64,000 nucleotides of DNA from Glandiceps talaboti. Its lineage: Eukaryota; Hemichordata; Enteropneusta; Spengelidae. This document shows positions 12,842 to 32,138 of the stretch, piece after piece. Position 1 is the stretch's first letter, and each line of letters begins with the position of its first letter. Location of the stretch: the NCBI RefSeq assembly GCF_964340395.1, contig NC_135551.1, positions 23,401,003 through 23,465,002 on the forward strand. Direction: 5' to 3'. Position numbers and translations under genes: made by a program. The notes beneath the pieces were generated by a model that was given only the letters and a program-made list of their open reading frames with translations, had not been told where the DNA came from and ran no database searches.

Positions 12842-14794
12842 CTGAATTCACTCCATGTGTTGTCCAACATTGGTCAATGGATAGAGAACACAATTTGGCA
12901 CGCTCGGGTAATCTCAGTCGTGAGTAAGACACATTAAATCATTTTGTAGCTTGACGCCTCCCAGGGATTTAAGTTTGAGTAGTACCCAAGGGTCGTAACC
13001 TTTAGATAGATAGAAAACCATTTTATTGCCAAGCAACCGACTGCGTGCCCGTAACAATGTATAGGTACCAGGGGTAGTATTGTGAATCGAAACAATTACG
13101 GATGTTAAGAGCCTATGTGTACGCCACAAAATACCTGATGTCATACACGTTTTGTTCTTTAAACAACATGGATGTTTTAATGACTTTTTCATACTTATTG
13201 TTCCATAAGACATTTTCTTTCAGTTACTACATTACAATATCTTAATTTATCTGTGTTAACTAACGTATTTGTAATGTTTACTTTAACATGTCCCTTAATT
13301 CATGGAATGTATTGTTAATATATTTAACAGCGATTTACGATGAAAGAGATAAAAAAGAAATGAAATGAAAGTCAAAAAAATTAGATATGCAACTAGTGCA
13401 GATTATATATTCACTGGCACATGCGCATACGTACATTCGGTATTTCTTCAACATGTTTAATGTTAGAATGCAGTATAGGAACACACGTCACCGTTAAAAA
13501 GTTACTGTAGAACTTCACTGACGCCGTACAGTCTTCAGGAAAGATTCAGAATCGCTGGAGTTGTATAGTGGATATAACATACAAACATCGATCTTCTATA
13601 GGTAAGTTAAAATCGTTACAAACAAAATTGTTTTGAAGTTATTTTGAGTTGCGCAATAAATCTCCTAACTTCCGCCTTATTAGCCTGGGAATTATTTGGG
13701 ATACTGTTGAATCCGAAGGTAACGTTATATTGACGCGACGATCAATACTGAGCAATTACAATACAACATCCCCATTCGAAATGCATTATTAGCAACTATA
13801 AGCCATATTCCTTTAAATTTTGGCTTTTTAGTAAAGTTTGTTAAAGATATCGGCTTAATCGAAGAAAGCAGAAAGTTAGATTTGTTTTCAACTTTTCAAC
13901 TTTTCCATGGGATTGTACTAAACGTTAAGTCGTCCTTGTCTATACGACGAATATATTAAATGTAATTTCCCAGCAAACTGAAATTATTGTTGATCAGCTT
14001 TGGTAACTATAGCCTCAAGTAATGTTGTCAGGCGATCCAACATAGTTGTTTTTTTTGCTTGCCTATTTTAAGACTTATATTTAGCTATTATGTCAGGCTT
14101 GTCAATACAAAAGTTTCGCGCGTGACTTCTTATAAAACCCATCAACCGCCACTAGAAAGGTAACAATGCAATCTTAACAAAGGAGAAGTGAGATTAAACA
14201 GGAACAGATATAGAGGTGCTTGAATAAGCTGACGTCACAACCACACGAGGTCACTGTGGTCTCGACTAATATTGTCAAGTAGGCACTGGTTTTTTTTTCA
14301 CAAAAAAACCCCCCCTTTTTGTTCTTTTTACGTGTCAGTACATAAAATACCTCATTCCGCCTGGCTGGTCATCGTCTTGTAAAATTTAACGCGCGCTTTA
14401 TACTAACCTTAGGAACTGGTGTTGGAAGGGTAATACAAGGGGCGGTGCGAAGTACCCTAATGAAGACAATGTGCTGATTTTCCTGTTATAGTTTGGCTGT
14501 TTGAAAGATAAGGGTTATTTTACATCGTATGATATTCCATGTAAAAAGAAAGGAAACTCAAATATATCCTGATTATGCAATTTTGTGAGCTACATAATTT
14601 GATCACAATTTCATGTCTCCTAATGATTTTTCAAGATAAGTAACATGAAAACAACGTCTTCCACACAAACACAATTTTCAACATTACTGACAATTGTAAC
14701 AATTTAGTCTATTTAATGGACGGAATCATGTGCGTGTGGGGTCAAGTTCTTCTGACACAGTAAAGGTATCAAATTATTCATCTCTCTATGTCTC

Positions 14795-15080
<286 letters not shown>

Positions 15081-15103
15081 TCACAGCCACAACGAATCCG
15101 GCT

Positions 15104-22250
<7,147 letters not shown>

Positions 22251-23850
22251 TTGAAATTATGGCTTATACATCATCGTTACAATTTCTTGAACAGTACTAA
22301 ACAAATCAAAGAGTTGGATACCTGTCCTTAATTATAAAACATTGTTTTCATACCTCTGGTGACTGGCTTAGACCGTGTCACTTGGAATATGGACTAGTGA
22401 CCGATATTGACCTCAATTTGGATACATGAGGCAATATTCGTTTTCTGTTCTCCATAGGGCACAATTACAGCAGCACGAGACTAGTCCTACCGGTGATTTC
22501 TTTCAATCTGGATAAAATACATGACTTGGAATGTGATGTGTTATAAAACACTTATATGGCCTGACCTTATTTGGGCACTAATCGGCATATTACCCCAATG
22601 CTGTTATGTGTAAAAGCAATTTCCCGAGGCTTTCGTCATCGGCAAATAGTTGATGTATAACAGTCCTCGGGGGTAATGGACGTCGACTAGTGTCCTCATC
22701 GTTCATAGCCAGGGAATAAGTGTATAATACTACAGTGATATATATTTGATATGTTATTATACAGTACAGAACAACTTGGCAGAAAATATAAACATAAACA
22801 TGTCAGAAGAGATTAACTGTAATTAGTGACTAGAGGACCATATAGAAGTGTGATTAGAATTTCAAACAAAAAAGTACAGTGGCAGATATATCATTATGCT
22901 AAAAAATTGATTCCCCTTTCATCATATAAATGATAGATGTCTTGAATGTGATACATATATCGATGTGATGGACGCAATTTTAATTTTTCGTCTGCTCGAT
23001 TGCCTCGGAACAGTAAAAGTTTTACGCTAAGCTAACACTAATACAAACGACCGACATGCTTTGCATGTCGCAAGATGATGATTGTCTTGAGTTTAATTCG
23101 CCGAGATCGTTCTCTCACTGCACCTCTCCACGTGACGCCATGCACGTGTACAGCAAATTAAAGACACTGTTTAGCAACCTGAATCAGTGGAGTGTGCCCA
23201 GTAAATAAAACTGAATCGGCTTGTACTTTTGAATACTTACTCATCAAATTTAAGTGACATTTAACAAACCAGGATGATTTTGACAGCTGAAAAACAAAAG
23301 GAAGACATGATTGCTACTGGAGTAGTTTTCACTCGCCTCTTGTAACTTCAGGGCTTCAAACATAGTCGACAGTTTACCTTCTAGACTTAGTCTATCAATT
23401 GCGTATTCCACCAAGGCCAATGTGATGTTGACAATTGTCACTTTCATTCCAACGTGTTTATCAATACACCAACTCATTAAACTCTGTACACCAATCACAT
23501 TTCAGTATTCAGGTACCACACATTATTGTTTTAATGCTGCTATTTGGAATAAATTTGTATAAATACCTGCAATAATTTCAACAGGTAAATAATTCATGAA
23601 GGAACTGATGAAGCTTTATTTCAATATTTCAAGTCGGATTGATAATATTATTGTTTTGTCGTGAGAATAAAACTGATCGATATTCCCATTCGTTACTAAA
23701 AACTTAGATATTAATTTTTTACTAACGAACTCTTCTTGGTTCTTTACATCTTTTCAATTTTGCAAGCCTGTGATCACATCGAAAGTCAGTTACATTATCT
23801 CGATGCTAGAGAAAGAGACTTTCTTCGGAGTGTTTATGAACACAAAACAC

Positions 23851-23856
<6 letters not shown>
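22251..23856. other. Intergenic, no accepted gene
   Basis: Non-coding by inspection. A possible AATAAA lies near 23.2 kb. A minus-strand open frame at 23250-23498 has a coding-like look but neither a recognisable domain nor a matching partner exon. Confidence 0.45.

Positions 23857-23926
<70 letters not shown>
23857..23926. repeat. (CA)n(TA)n microsatellite
   Basis: About 50 bp of CA followed by about 20 bp of TA, directly abutting the ribozyme-like sequence. A second (TA)n tract follows at 24075-24117. Confidence 0.95.
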
Positions 23927-24015
23927 GTTTTGGTAGACAGACGAGTTGTCTGACGATCGCACTATGCGTGAAACTCCGAGTTACAACTAAGAAAGAGTTC
24001 CAGTACTACCAAAAC
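23927..24015 (+). ncRNA. Hammerhead-ribozyme-like sequence, type I with very short stem III
   Basis: Core elements in order: outer stem I GTTTTGGTAG (23927-23936) pairs with CTACCAAAAC (24006-24015). Inner stem I AGTTGT (23944-23949) pairs with ACAACT (23983-23988). CTGACGA (23950-23956) fits the CUGANGA core box. Stem II is CGCA/TGCG with loop CTA. GAAA is at 23970-23973. Stem III is ACT/AGT with a three-base loop, and the predicted cut lies after GTT at 23982. Deviation: the position that is usually G-C at the base of stem II is a U-U mismatch. Hammerheads with tiny stem III are known from Penelope-like elements and retrozymes. The flanking (TA)n tracts suggest an inserted element of about 148 bp (23927-24074). 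Confidence 0.72.
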
Positions 24016-24073
24016 TATTACGCTCTGCCACTGCGGTATAGAGCACTGTTTTAGCAGATTGATACTCACCGAG

Positions 24074-24074
<1 letters not shown>

Positions 24075-24117
<43 letters not shown>
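24075..24117. repeat. (TA)n microsatellite
   Basis: Pure TA run bounding the ribozyme-containing segment on its right side. Confidence 0.95.
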
Positions 24118-24119
<2 letters not shown>

Positions 24120-24461
24120 GTTCAAAGCATTCCATAATCACAGTGTGCTAGAAATTTTCTAGCATCTTCCATTTATGACTATGAGCAGCATAATACCCGA
24201 CAGCCTATGTTTAGCTAATCACACCACTCCCAAATGTATCAATTGATTTTTCAGAAACTGTACTAGGGGTATCAAATTGCAATGTTGGATAATGTCTTTA
24301 ATACTACGTATACATAGGAGTACAGTTCAAATAATTGTCTTAATTATTACTCTTATCATAATTCAAGACTGATAACATACATTATTTTAGATTAGTTTAC
24401 ATTCAGCAACATACCAATAGACTCAGAGAATATGTTTGTTATGGTATACTGTTCACTAGCA

Positions 24462-27400
24462 CTATACGAAAACGTCTCGTTTGACCACATCTCCAGGGTT
24501 AAAGGTCATGTATATGCTGTTTGAATGTGGTTGAGTATGAGACAAAGGTACATCTTTGACGTAACGTATACACGTTGTTAACCCATGCATGGCTGTAGAT
24601 AGCATCAAATGTGGTACCCAGTCTTACACCAACACTAAGGGGTGATAGAAAGGTGAATCACAGGTGTAGTAAATGTTTCGTAAAGGTGGATGAATGGTGT
24701 AAAAGAACAAATTAATTAAGCTCTCATGATAATTATTCACCGTTAATATCAATGGAAATGATGGTTATGGCAGCAAGATGCACATCCCATAACAATAATG
24801 ACAGGGATAAATGCAATGAAACCACCCTTATCTATTTGGGTTGGCTCATTTTCAACTTCTTATTACTAATTCACTATCTTCAATAAACGTATATGATTTG
24901 TGAAAAAGTAAACGTCTACAACAAACATTCCTTCGCAACCTTTTAGGTGAACTTCGTTTGTAACAAAGATATATAATTGATCGATTTGGCGAAATGAGCA
25001 ACATCCTAAATTGATGACAGGGTGTTAAAATAGTGACAATATACTTGTACCGATTGATTCTTGGCCAAGAGTTGTCGATTCATAAATCGGTTGATTCACT
25101 GCTTCTGTCGCTCCTTGTTTTACAAATGGTATCGCTGATAAAGACATATATTAGATTATCTTAGATTCAAAGTCAGATTGACTTGTGCTTGGCTGTTACA
25201 ACGTTATTGAGACACGACAACGAGCTGAGAAAATGTATTAGAATTCAAACCACAACAATCCTGTAAGTCATGGGTCCTTGTAATAGACCAATATTTAATA
25301 AACCAATCTATCACAATAAAACCGATATGACTTTTATAATGAGCTACAACCGAAGATCGATCTCTTAGTTTGTAAATGTCTGCAATTATGCAAATTAGGA
25401 TGATATATGCAAGTTGCGTATATCATTTGTATCATGTTGTCATCTCTATATCCTTCATGTTAATTAAATACTGGACTACCTACCATACACCATATATTAC
25501 TCAATTGGAAAATACCTTTTTACCTAATTACCTTAATTATGCAAATGACTCATTAAAATAAAAATCTACGTTAACACGTTTGCTTTATATACTAAATTAT
25601 ATTAACCTGAAGCTGCTATTCTAAAGTTATTGCCTAATTATCAAAATCAAAATTCATCCATAAAATTAGTTTCTACATCAAGAAGATTTATAATAGTTTT
25701 TTTGAGCTGTGTAGTCGTAACTGTTTGTGTCAAATTACACGAAATTCAAACATTTTGTTCTTAATAAGATAATGCCTATTTACCAACAGTCAATTACTCT
25801 GCAAATGACTCAGCAAACCTATAACACTATAAATTATCCGCGTCATTGGTTCTTTGTTATCACAATTTATGTACTAAATTATATGATATCGAAAACATGC
25901 ATGCTTGATATATTGCCTAATTACTTACATTGTACACAGATCACTCTTATTAATCATAAACTTCGTTCGCAAAAACATATTTAGGTCTTACTCTTCCCAT
26001 AGGAAAATTGTGTATTAAGATTAAATGCAGTAGGTTTATAATGGTTTAGAGATATCCTGTCACAGACGTTATAATTATGACCATGTTTATACAAGAAAGA
26101 CGAAGATCAATGTGACAAATGATCATTTAAAACTCACCACAGAGACAGTAGAAGCGAAATTCATAGTCCAAACATATACCAGCTAATTTGTCCCTATCAT
26201 TACACTCATAACCGTCGAGTGGGTCACAGATTGAGCTCCGTTTCGGTGGAGCATCATAGCACACTAGACTATACACTTCCTTTAACTGAATTTCTATGGG
26301 ATTCTCACAGAACAATCGTTTTGTTCGCAGCTGATGTATGCTTTCCAAAACTTCTTTCTTAGATCCTACACTCGGGGTATCGACATCTATCCATGGTGTC
26401 CACCCTGATTCCTGACAATTAGCCGGTCGAATGGTGGTGGTTGTTACTGCTGTTGTAGTTGGGATTGATTGCACTTTAGTCGCTAGAATTGAAGAGGGAA
26501 GACAAATGTCTATGTTCATTTTATTTACGAACTAATAGCCATAGTTGTATAGTTTCTCATGTTTCTTATGTTTTAACGTTTACATTAATTTCTCGATTTA
26601 CCGTAAGTAAGTAAGTGAGTGAGTGAGTGAGTGAGTGAGTGAGTGAGTAATATAAGTAAGTAAGTAAGTAAGTCAGTCAGTAGTGTAGTGTAGTGTAGTG
26701 TAGTGTAGTGGAGGTGAGTGGATTGGAGTGGAGTGTAGTGTAGTTGCATTCATTGTTCATATACTTTTGTATTTCAAGGTGCCAACGAATCTCTTGCATC
26801 ACTACAATACTCTAGCCATATATACAACTCAAACCAGCAAACAAGCAGACGTTTCATTTGCTCGTCATTACGCAGAACATCAAATGAGTTACTTAATGTC
26901 TCAAGTTAGTTTTGCCACAACTTATATTTTTAATTACAAATCAAAATGTTGTGAGCGATAATAGAACAATGAATATTTTATTCTAAACCTATATGGTATG
27001 ATATAAAAATGTATATCTATATATTTGCTGAATATATTGTGCATACGTTTCATGAAAAAAATTCGTAAAAGTACATTTGTTGGTTATTGTAATTTTGTTT
27101 TTGTTTTTATACTCTATGATCGTGATTAAAGAAAAAATATGGAAATCAATAAATACAAGGTCATAAACTCACCACAGGGACAGTAGAATCGGACTTCATA
27201 GTCCAAACATGTAACTTGGTTCCAATTATGACACTCAAAGCCATTGTATAGATCACAGGATGCTTTCTGCCCTGGTATTTCATCATAGCTAACTAAACTA
27301 TGCACTTCTCTGCATTCAATTTCAATGGGATTCTCACAAAACGAATGTTGTAACCGCAGCTGATGCAAGGTTTCGAAATCGCCTTTCTCAGGACCTACAC

Positions 27401-28164
27401 TGGGGGTATCAACATTCATCCATTGTGTCCAACCTGTCCCTTGACATGTAGCCGGATGGATTGTTACTGTTTCCGTGGCTGACTGTATAATACGTGCTAG
27501 ATGAAAAAAAAACATCTTCTACTATACGTACATCTTCAACAATAAAACTTTATAATGCAACTTACATCTACTTGTTTAATCAAGTGATTTTTTTTACACA
27601 AAACCTCGGTTAAACTACTCGAGTATACGTAGCATAATGGTAATGACAGTAAATGAGATTATCGAGGATAAGTTGCATTGTCTTATTTTACTACACTTTC
27701 TATGATGGTTTGCATTTGTATTACATGAACCTATTGGTGTACAAAATATATGTAATTTCTTAGCTTATTCGGTTTGTTTCATTTCCTAATACGTATTCTG
27801 TGATCTCAGCTCATTTTCAAGACTCGTCATCATTCTACATCTATCGATGATATGTTTAAAACTCTTTACTTACTTGGTTTCTGTAATTCTATGTAATTAT
27901 GCCCTAAATATCCTGTATCATGCCTTAAAGGGTTAAACGACGTGGTTGTGCCGGTGGTAATAACAATGGCGACAAATATATGAGGACGTGGAAAAAGAAG
28001 ACAAATGCTTACCTAACTGTTATTTTACATCATCGTATCATTAATATTTTCCAATGAATATGTTATTAAACGGAACACCTACCTTGTACTTTGGTTCCCC
28101 TGCTTATGATGGAAGCAACGAGGATTAAGAAATATGTTGACTGTAGGACCCCAGGAATCGACAT
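24462..28164 (-). CDS. Secreted protein with two WxxW (mucin CysD-like) domains (five exons)
   Basis: Exons: 28164-28083, 27496-27173, 26482-26138, 25134-25045, 24592-24462. Every internal junction is phase 1, the mark of shuffled extracellular modules, and the total is a whole number of codons (323 aa). Exon 1 encodes a signal peptide (MSIPGVLQSTYFLILVASII). Exons 2 and 3 each encode one WxxW domain preceded by a Thr-rich stretch: GWTQWMNVDTPSVGPEKGDF with a following Cys series, and GWTPWIDVDTPSVGSKKEVL. Both show the family's acidic DxDxPS segment, the CENPIEI motif and the closing LDYE.RFYC.CG. The last two exons give a tail with several tyrosines and no cysteine-rich domain or membrane helix. 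Known family members are gel-forming mucins and cartilage intermediate layer proteins. Exons 2 and 3 are firm; 1, 4 and 5 rest on splice phase and open frame. Confidence 0.8.
26606..26745. repeat. (GTAA)n/(GTGA)n/(TAGTG)n microsatellite
   Basis: Tetranucleotide units pass into five-base GTGTA units, in the intron between the two WxxW exons. Confidence 0.93.
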
Positions 28165-28814
28165 GATTCTTCATCCGTGCCTAACCCTCATCTGATCTTA
28201 ATTCAAACGTTACTGTTTTATAATAAATTGTACGTGCTAGAAATGAAATATGCTAACATGAGGTGAAATGACACCTTTTAAATCATGTAGTAATTTTAAT
28301 TTTGAAACTTTAATTGTGTTCATAATTCAAACTTTAAAGAAATGTGATATAAACTATGGGTAGGTGGAAATGAAATATGGTAGCCAGACATCGTATAAAT
28401 CATGTTGTCATTTGTATAGATTATTTTTACATCATACACCCTCGGTCGATTTTACTTTACTCTACTGTAATAGGTATGTGTATGTCAATGAACTAATGGG
28501 AACGATACTGATTGCAAATAACATTACATGTCGTCGATGTTGGACAACCTATATTGAGTGTCACGAAAACATCTTAAAATGTATCGAGATTGATACATCA
28601 CGAAAAACAGTAAATACCGATACACTGAATTTCTCAATACACGAAACGTTCAATTTACCCACCTTTACCCAACCTGTGACTCAATCACCTAACCACCATC
28701 TCTGTCCAGGGATAGTACGAGACGCAGTACCACTTTTGACTTTCTACAACCCTCAGGGGAGAGATCACCGGGGGTAAATCAAAGGTGTCACTTCATCTCA
28801 TACTCATACTGGTT

Positions 28815-28950
28815 CTAGGACAAACGCCCCCGGACAACCCCCCCCCCCCCGGACAAACGCCCCCGTAGGACAAACGCCCCCGGACAAATGCTCCCCGGAC
28901 AAACGCCCCGTAGGACAAATGTCCCCCGGACAAACGCCCCCGATAAGACT
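28815..28950. repeat. Minisatellite of GGACAAACGCCCCC units
   Basis: About nine copies of a 14- to 18-bp unit (GGACAAACGCCCCC, with or without GTA), much more C-rich than its surroundings and including a run of about 13 C. C-runs of this type can form i-motif or G-quadruplex structures. Confidence 0.9.
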
Positions 28951-31900
28951 GTTGTTGCCTACGAATAGAGATAAAAAATATGTAGATTTTGGGAAGTACA
29001 CTTAAAATATGGTTTTATCACGTTTATTGTATAACGGATGAACAGACTCACCACATTTACACATCCTCTGCTCAAGATTTATCCCGGTTGAAAGACATGG
29101 CCAAATATGACTTTTCGTATAGTGATTTAATTAAGTAAAATAAAATAAAAGATTCAAATGTCGACATAATTTCGTTGTATACTAACTTAAATGTCATTCT
29201 CCATGATTTAGTTTCCCTTCAAGTTTATAAGTCTCCATGAAGGATAGGAAATTGAATGTAATAGTTCCTAGAATATAAATTACACCCATTAATCAGTTTC
29301 AGATGAATTAGTAACACGATAGGTTGATGTAATACAACAATACAAAGTCATGTTGATATTACATCTTTAATGACAAGTTTCTCAACTTAAGATTCTCTAG
29401 ACTGGGAAGTGAGACAATAAATGGAACGACATCTCAGTACAATAACTAGTACAACATGGATTCTTGTATATTCACATTAAAATTGGTTCTACCATATACA
29501 GTAAATGTGTATTGATAATTTGCTGTTATACTATTTTATGTAATAAGGTCAAAGTATCAACAGAAATCTCGTTCACTATGCTCTTTGTCCGTTGCCTCTT
29601 TCTAGTATATTGTATTTGCTACAAAAACCAATAATAGAGCATGTTCAACTGTACTAGCGAGAAATACCTTCAGTTTCAATATAATGCGAGTGGAGCTGAA
29701 CAGGAGTTAAGTGGAGGCTGTTAATATTTTGTGGACAGCATTGTTGACATTGAGGTATTACCAGGAAGCTAACTCGTCCCACACACGAATAGTTGGGGAA
29801 ATTGGTACAGTATAGATTGATGGATGGATAAATGAGTTATTAATGGGAATCAAATGAAAGGTAATTCGTGTAGAAATTGGGTATCGCCAATACAATGCAA
29901 CCGTGTCTACATAATCTAGTTGTGACCTGTCATGCCATAATATGCTTGATAATTTTCAAGCAATTAATTAGAATGGCTAACTTGGACAAGCTTTGCAGGA
30001 ATAATTACCAAATGAGAAACATTTTGTATTTGTTCTTAAAATGTCGTCATTTTCGCCTGATGTTATAATTAAATGTTAAATGAGAGGATAGTCAGTGATG
30101 GATAAAACTATGCCTCCTATAGGTACCGCTGTGCGATGAATTTGAATTCATATATTTGAATTCATAAAAGTGTGATGTTTATGTCCGGCTAAAATGCTGA
30201 GGTATATACATTGTGATTAATGTAACCCGTTTCTAGATATGACATTATCGAACCACTTCTTACTTGCTACATATCATAACAAGTATCACTGATTATTTCT
30301 GTATTCTAAAATACAATATAAAAAAACATTACCCTCTGAGCAATTCCACATTTCTTTAAAATCACTCTGCATCTACATTCATATTGCAGTTGGTTAAAAT
30401 AATTGCAATACAGACTTTTGGTGTTTTGTATTTTAGTTGTATTCATAAATGTCAAATAAAATAGCTGGACAAGGCATTATATGAAATGAAAAGGGTATGC
30501 AAAACACAAAAAAAGACTATATTTATACATCATTTATATTTTTAAAAATTACTATTGTTTAAGCATTAAGCAATACATTGACAAATTGATTCCACTTCAT
30601 GAACAAGGACTTGATTTCAATGGCTTAGATTATCTACTTTTACTAATTTCTCGGCTGCTTCTACTTCCATACTGAGCATTGCAGTTCTATGGCTATTTTT
30701 GAATTTTAATTTGTGTTTGACTGAATGTGTACAGCATGTCAGATCACAGGAGAGAAACGCCTAAGCAACTTCAATATTCCTGCAATGAAAATACGCAAAT
30801 ATAATAATGTTCATTTACTTTACCTAATAAATTTACATATCATTAAGAGTGGAAAACTAGATACAAGAAGTGGAAAATTAGAGACCGGAAATGGTCGACT
30901 GAAGGTTATGTGCTTTAAGTTGACAACAAAGATAATTACAGTGTTAATAATTGATATATTCACACAATTTGCGACGATAACTAGACATATTATTCCCCGC
31001 TATTTAATTTTTTCTGTGTTCAGCAAATTATCATACGTGTGAACTAAAGAGCCTTTAGATCATAAGTATTTTTCGGCTAAATAAAGAAAAATATTGGAGA
31101 ATACCATAATTATACCAGCACAAGTAATATAAAATCAGGGAAAGTAATGGGAGTTTTGAACGTTTTGACTCATATTCGCACAACCAGTAACGAATACACG
31201 CGTTGTCGTGACGTAGACACGCTTTGTTGTGACGTAGAATGACCAGAATTTATATTCCATATTACTCGTTCAACTTAGCTCGTGCATGCTATAATCATAT
31301 ATTATTCACATGCATTTGACAATCTACATTAGGAATATGAAATACAAAACCAACATATATCAATAAAAAAAATATGGATTTTCTAAATATTTAAAGTTGT
31401 AAAATTATTTTAAATTGCCATTTTTTCAATATTTCAAATACTGTAAAAGATTGTGTAGAACCAACCTTTACCATGTAATGAATTACCTCGTCCACGGATG
31501 CAAGTCAAATCAACCCTTGTAACGATGTACGGCTTCAGAGAATAATTCGATCGTAAACAAAATGTTTTGAACCTCCCGCCATTACCGCACAAATTGCCAT
31601 GTCATTTAAGAGACGAGATCACGCGAGAATTTGGGACGCGACTTCACTATCATGGCTGACACGTTCGAAGTATCTGCCTTCCATAGCGTAGGCAAACGAA
31701 GAGCTATGTTTGTTATCCTTGAAAGTTGAAAGCTATAATTATTGTGCTATTGTTGTATGAAGTTTCTGGTTGTATCGGCAAGTTCATTTTACATGACGTA
31801 CAGAAGTGTCACATTGTCACTTTTTATTACTTTCGTGCTACTTTCTAGCTATTGATTTTCGCCCCTGAATTGAAAATAAAACCAACGAAAGTTACCGTAC

Positions 31901-32053
31901 ATCGTCAATCACCGGTATCGGTAGTGAAAACAATACATTGTACATGTCGAAATCGTTGCCACAGCCACAGAGGAATCACAAGTCACGGTGGTTGTGTCTG
32001 TAACATTTATAAGTATATTTGATATTTGGAACTACAGATGAAGAAACCTGTAG

Positions 32054-32138
32054 GCCCGTTTGCAGACGGTGTTCGTCGTCCCTTCGTACGAGTTGAGCAA
32101 CGTAGACCCCTGCATGCTGCACCGTCTGCAAACAGGGC
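32054..32138. repeat. Imperfect hairpin repeat, partly shared with 47.2 kb
   Basis: GCCCGTTTGCAGACGGTG at 32054-32071 is complementary, with one bulge, to CACCGTCTGCAAACAGGGC at 32120-32138. The right half, including CCTGCA and CCGTCTGCAA, recurs at about 47215-47268, so this is part of a dispersed repeat. The 162-codon open frame over it is therefore doubtful. Confidence 0.7.

Noticed and set aside
23250-23498. Minus-strand frame with coding-like composition (MSWCIDKHVGMKVTIVNI)
   Set aside because: No recognisable domain, no partner exon in matching phase, and it lies beyond the WxxW gene's stop codon.
28364-28777. 137-codon open frame
   Set aside because: No domain, no splice or promoter context, and composition like the surrounding AT-rich DNA.
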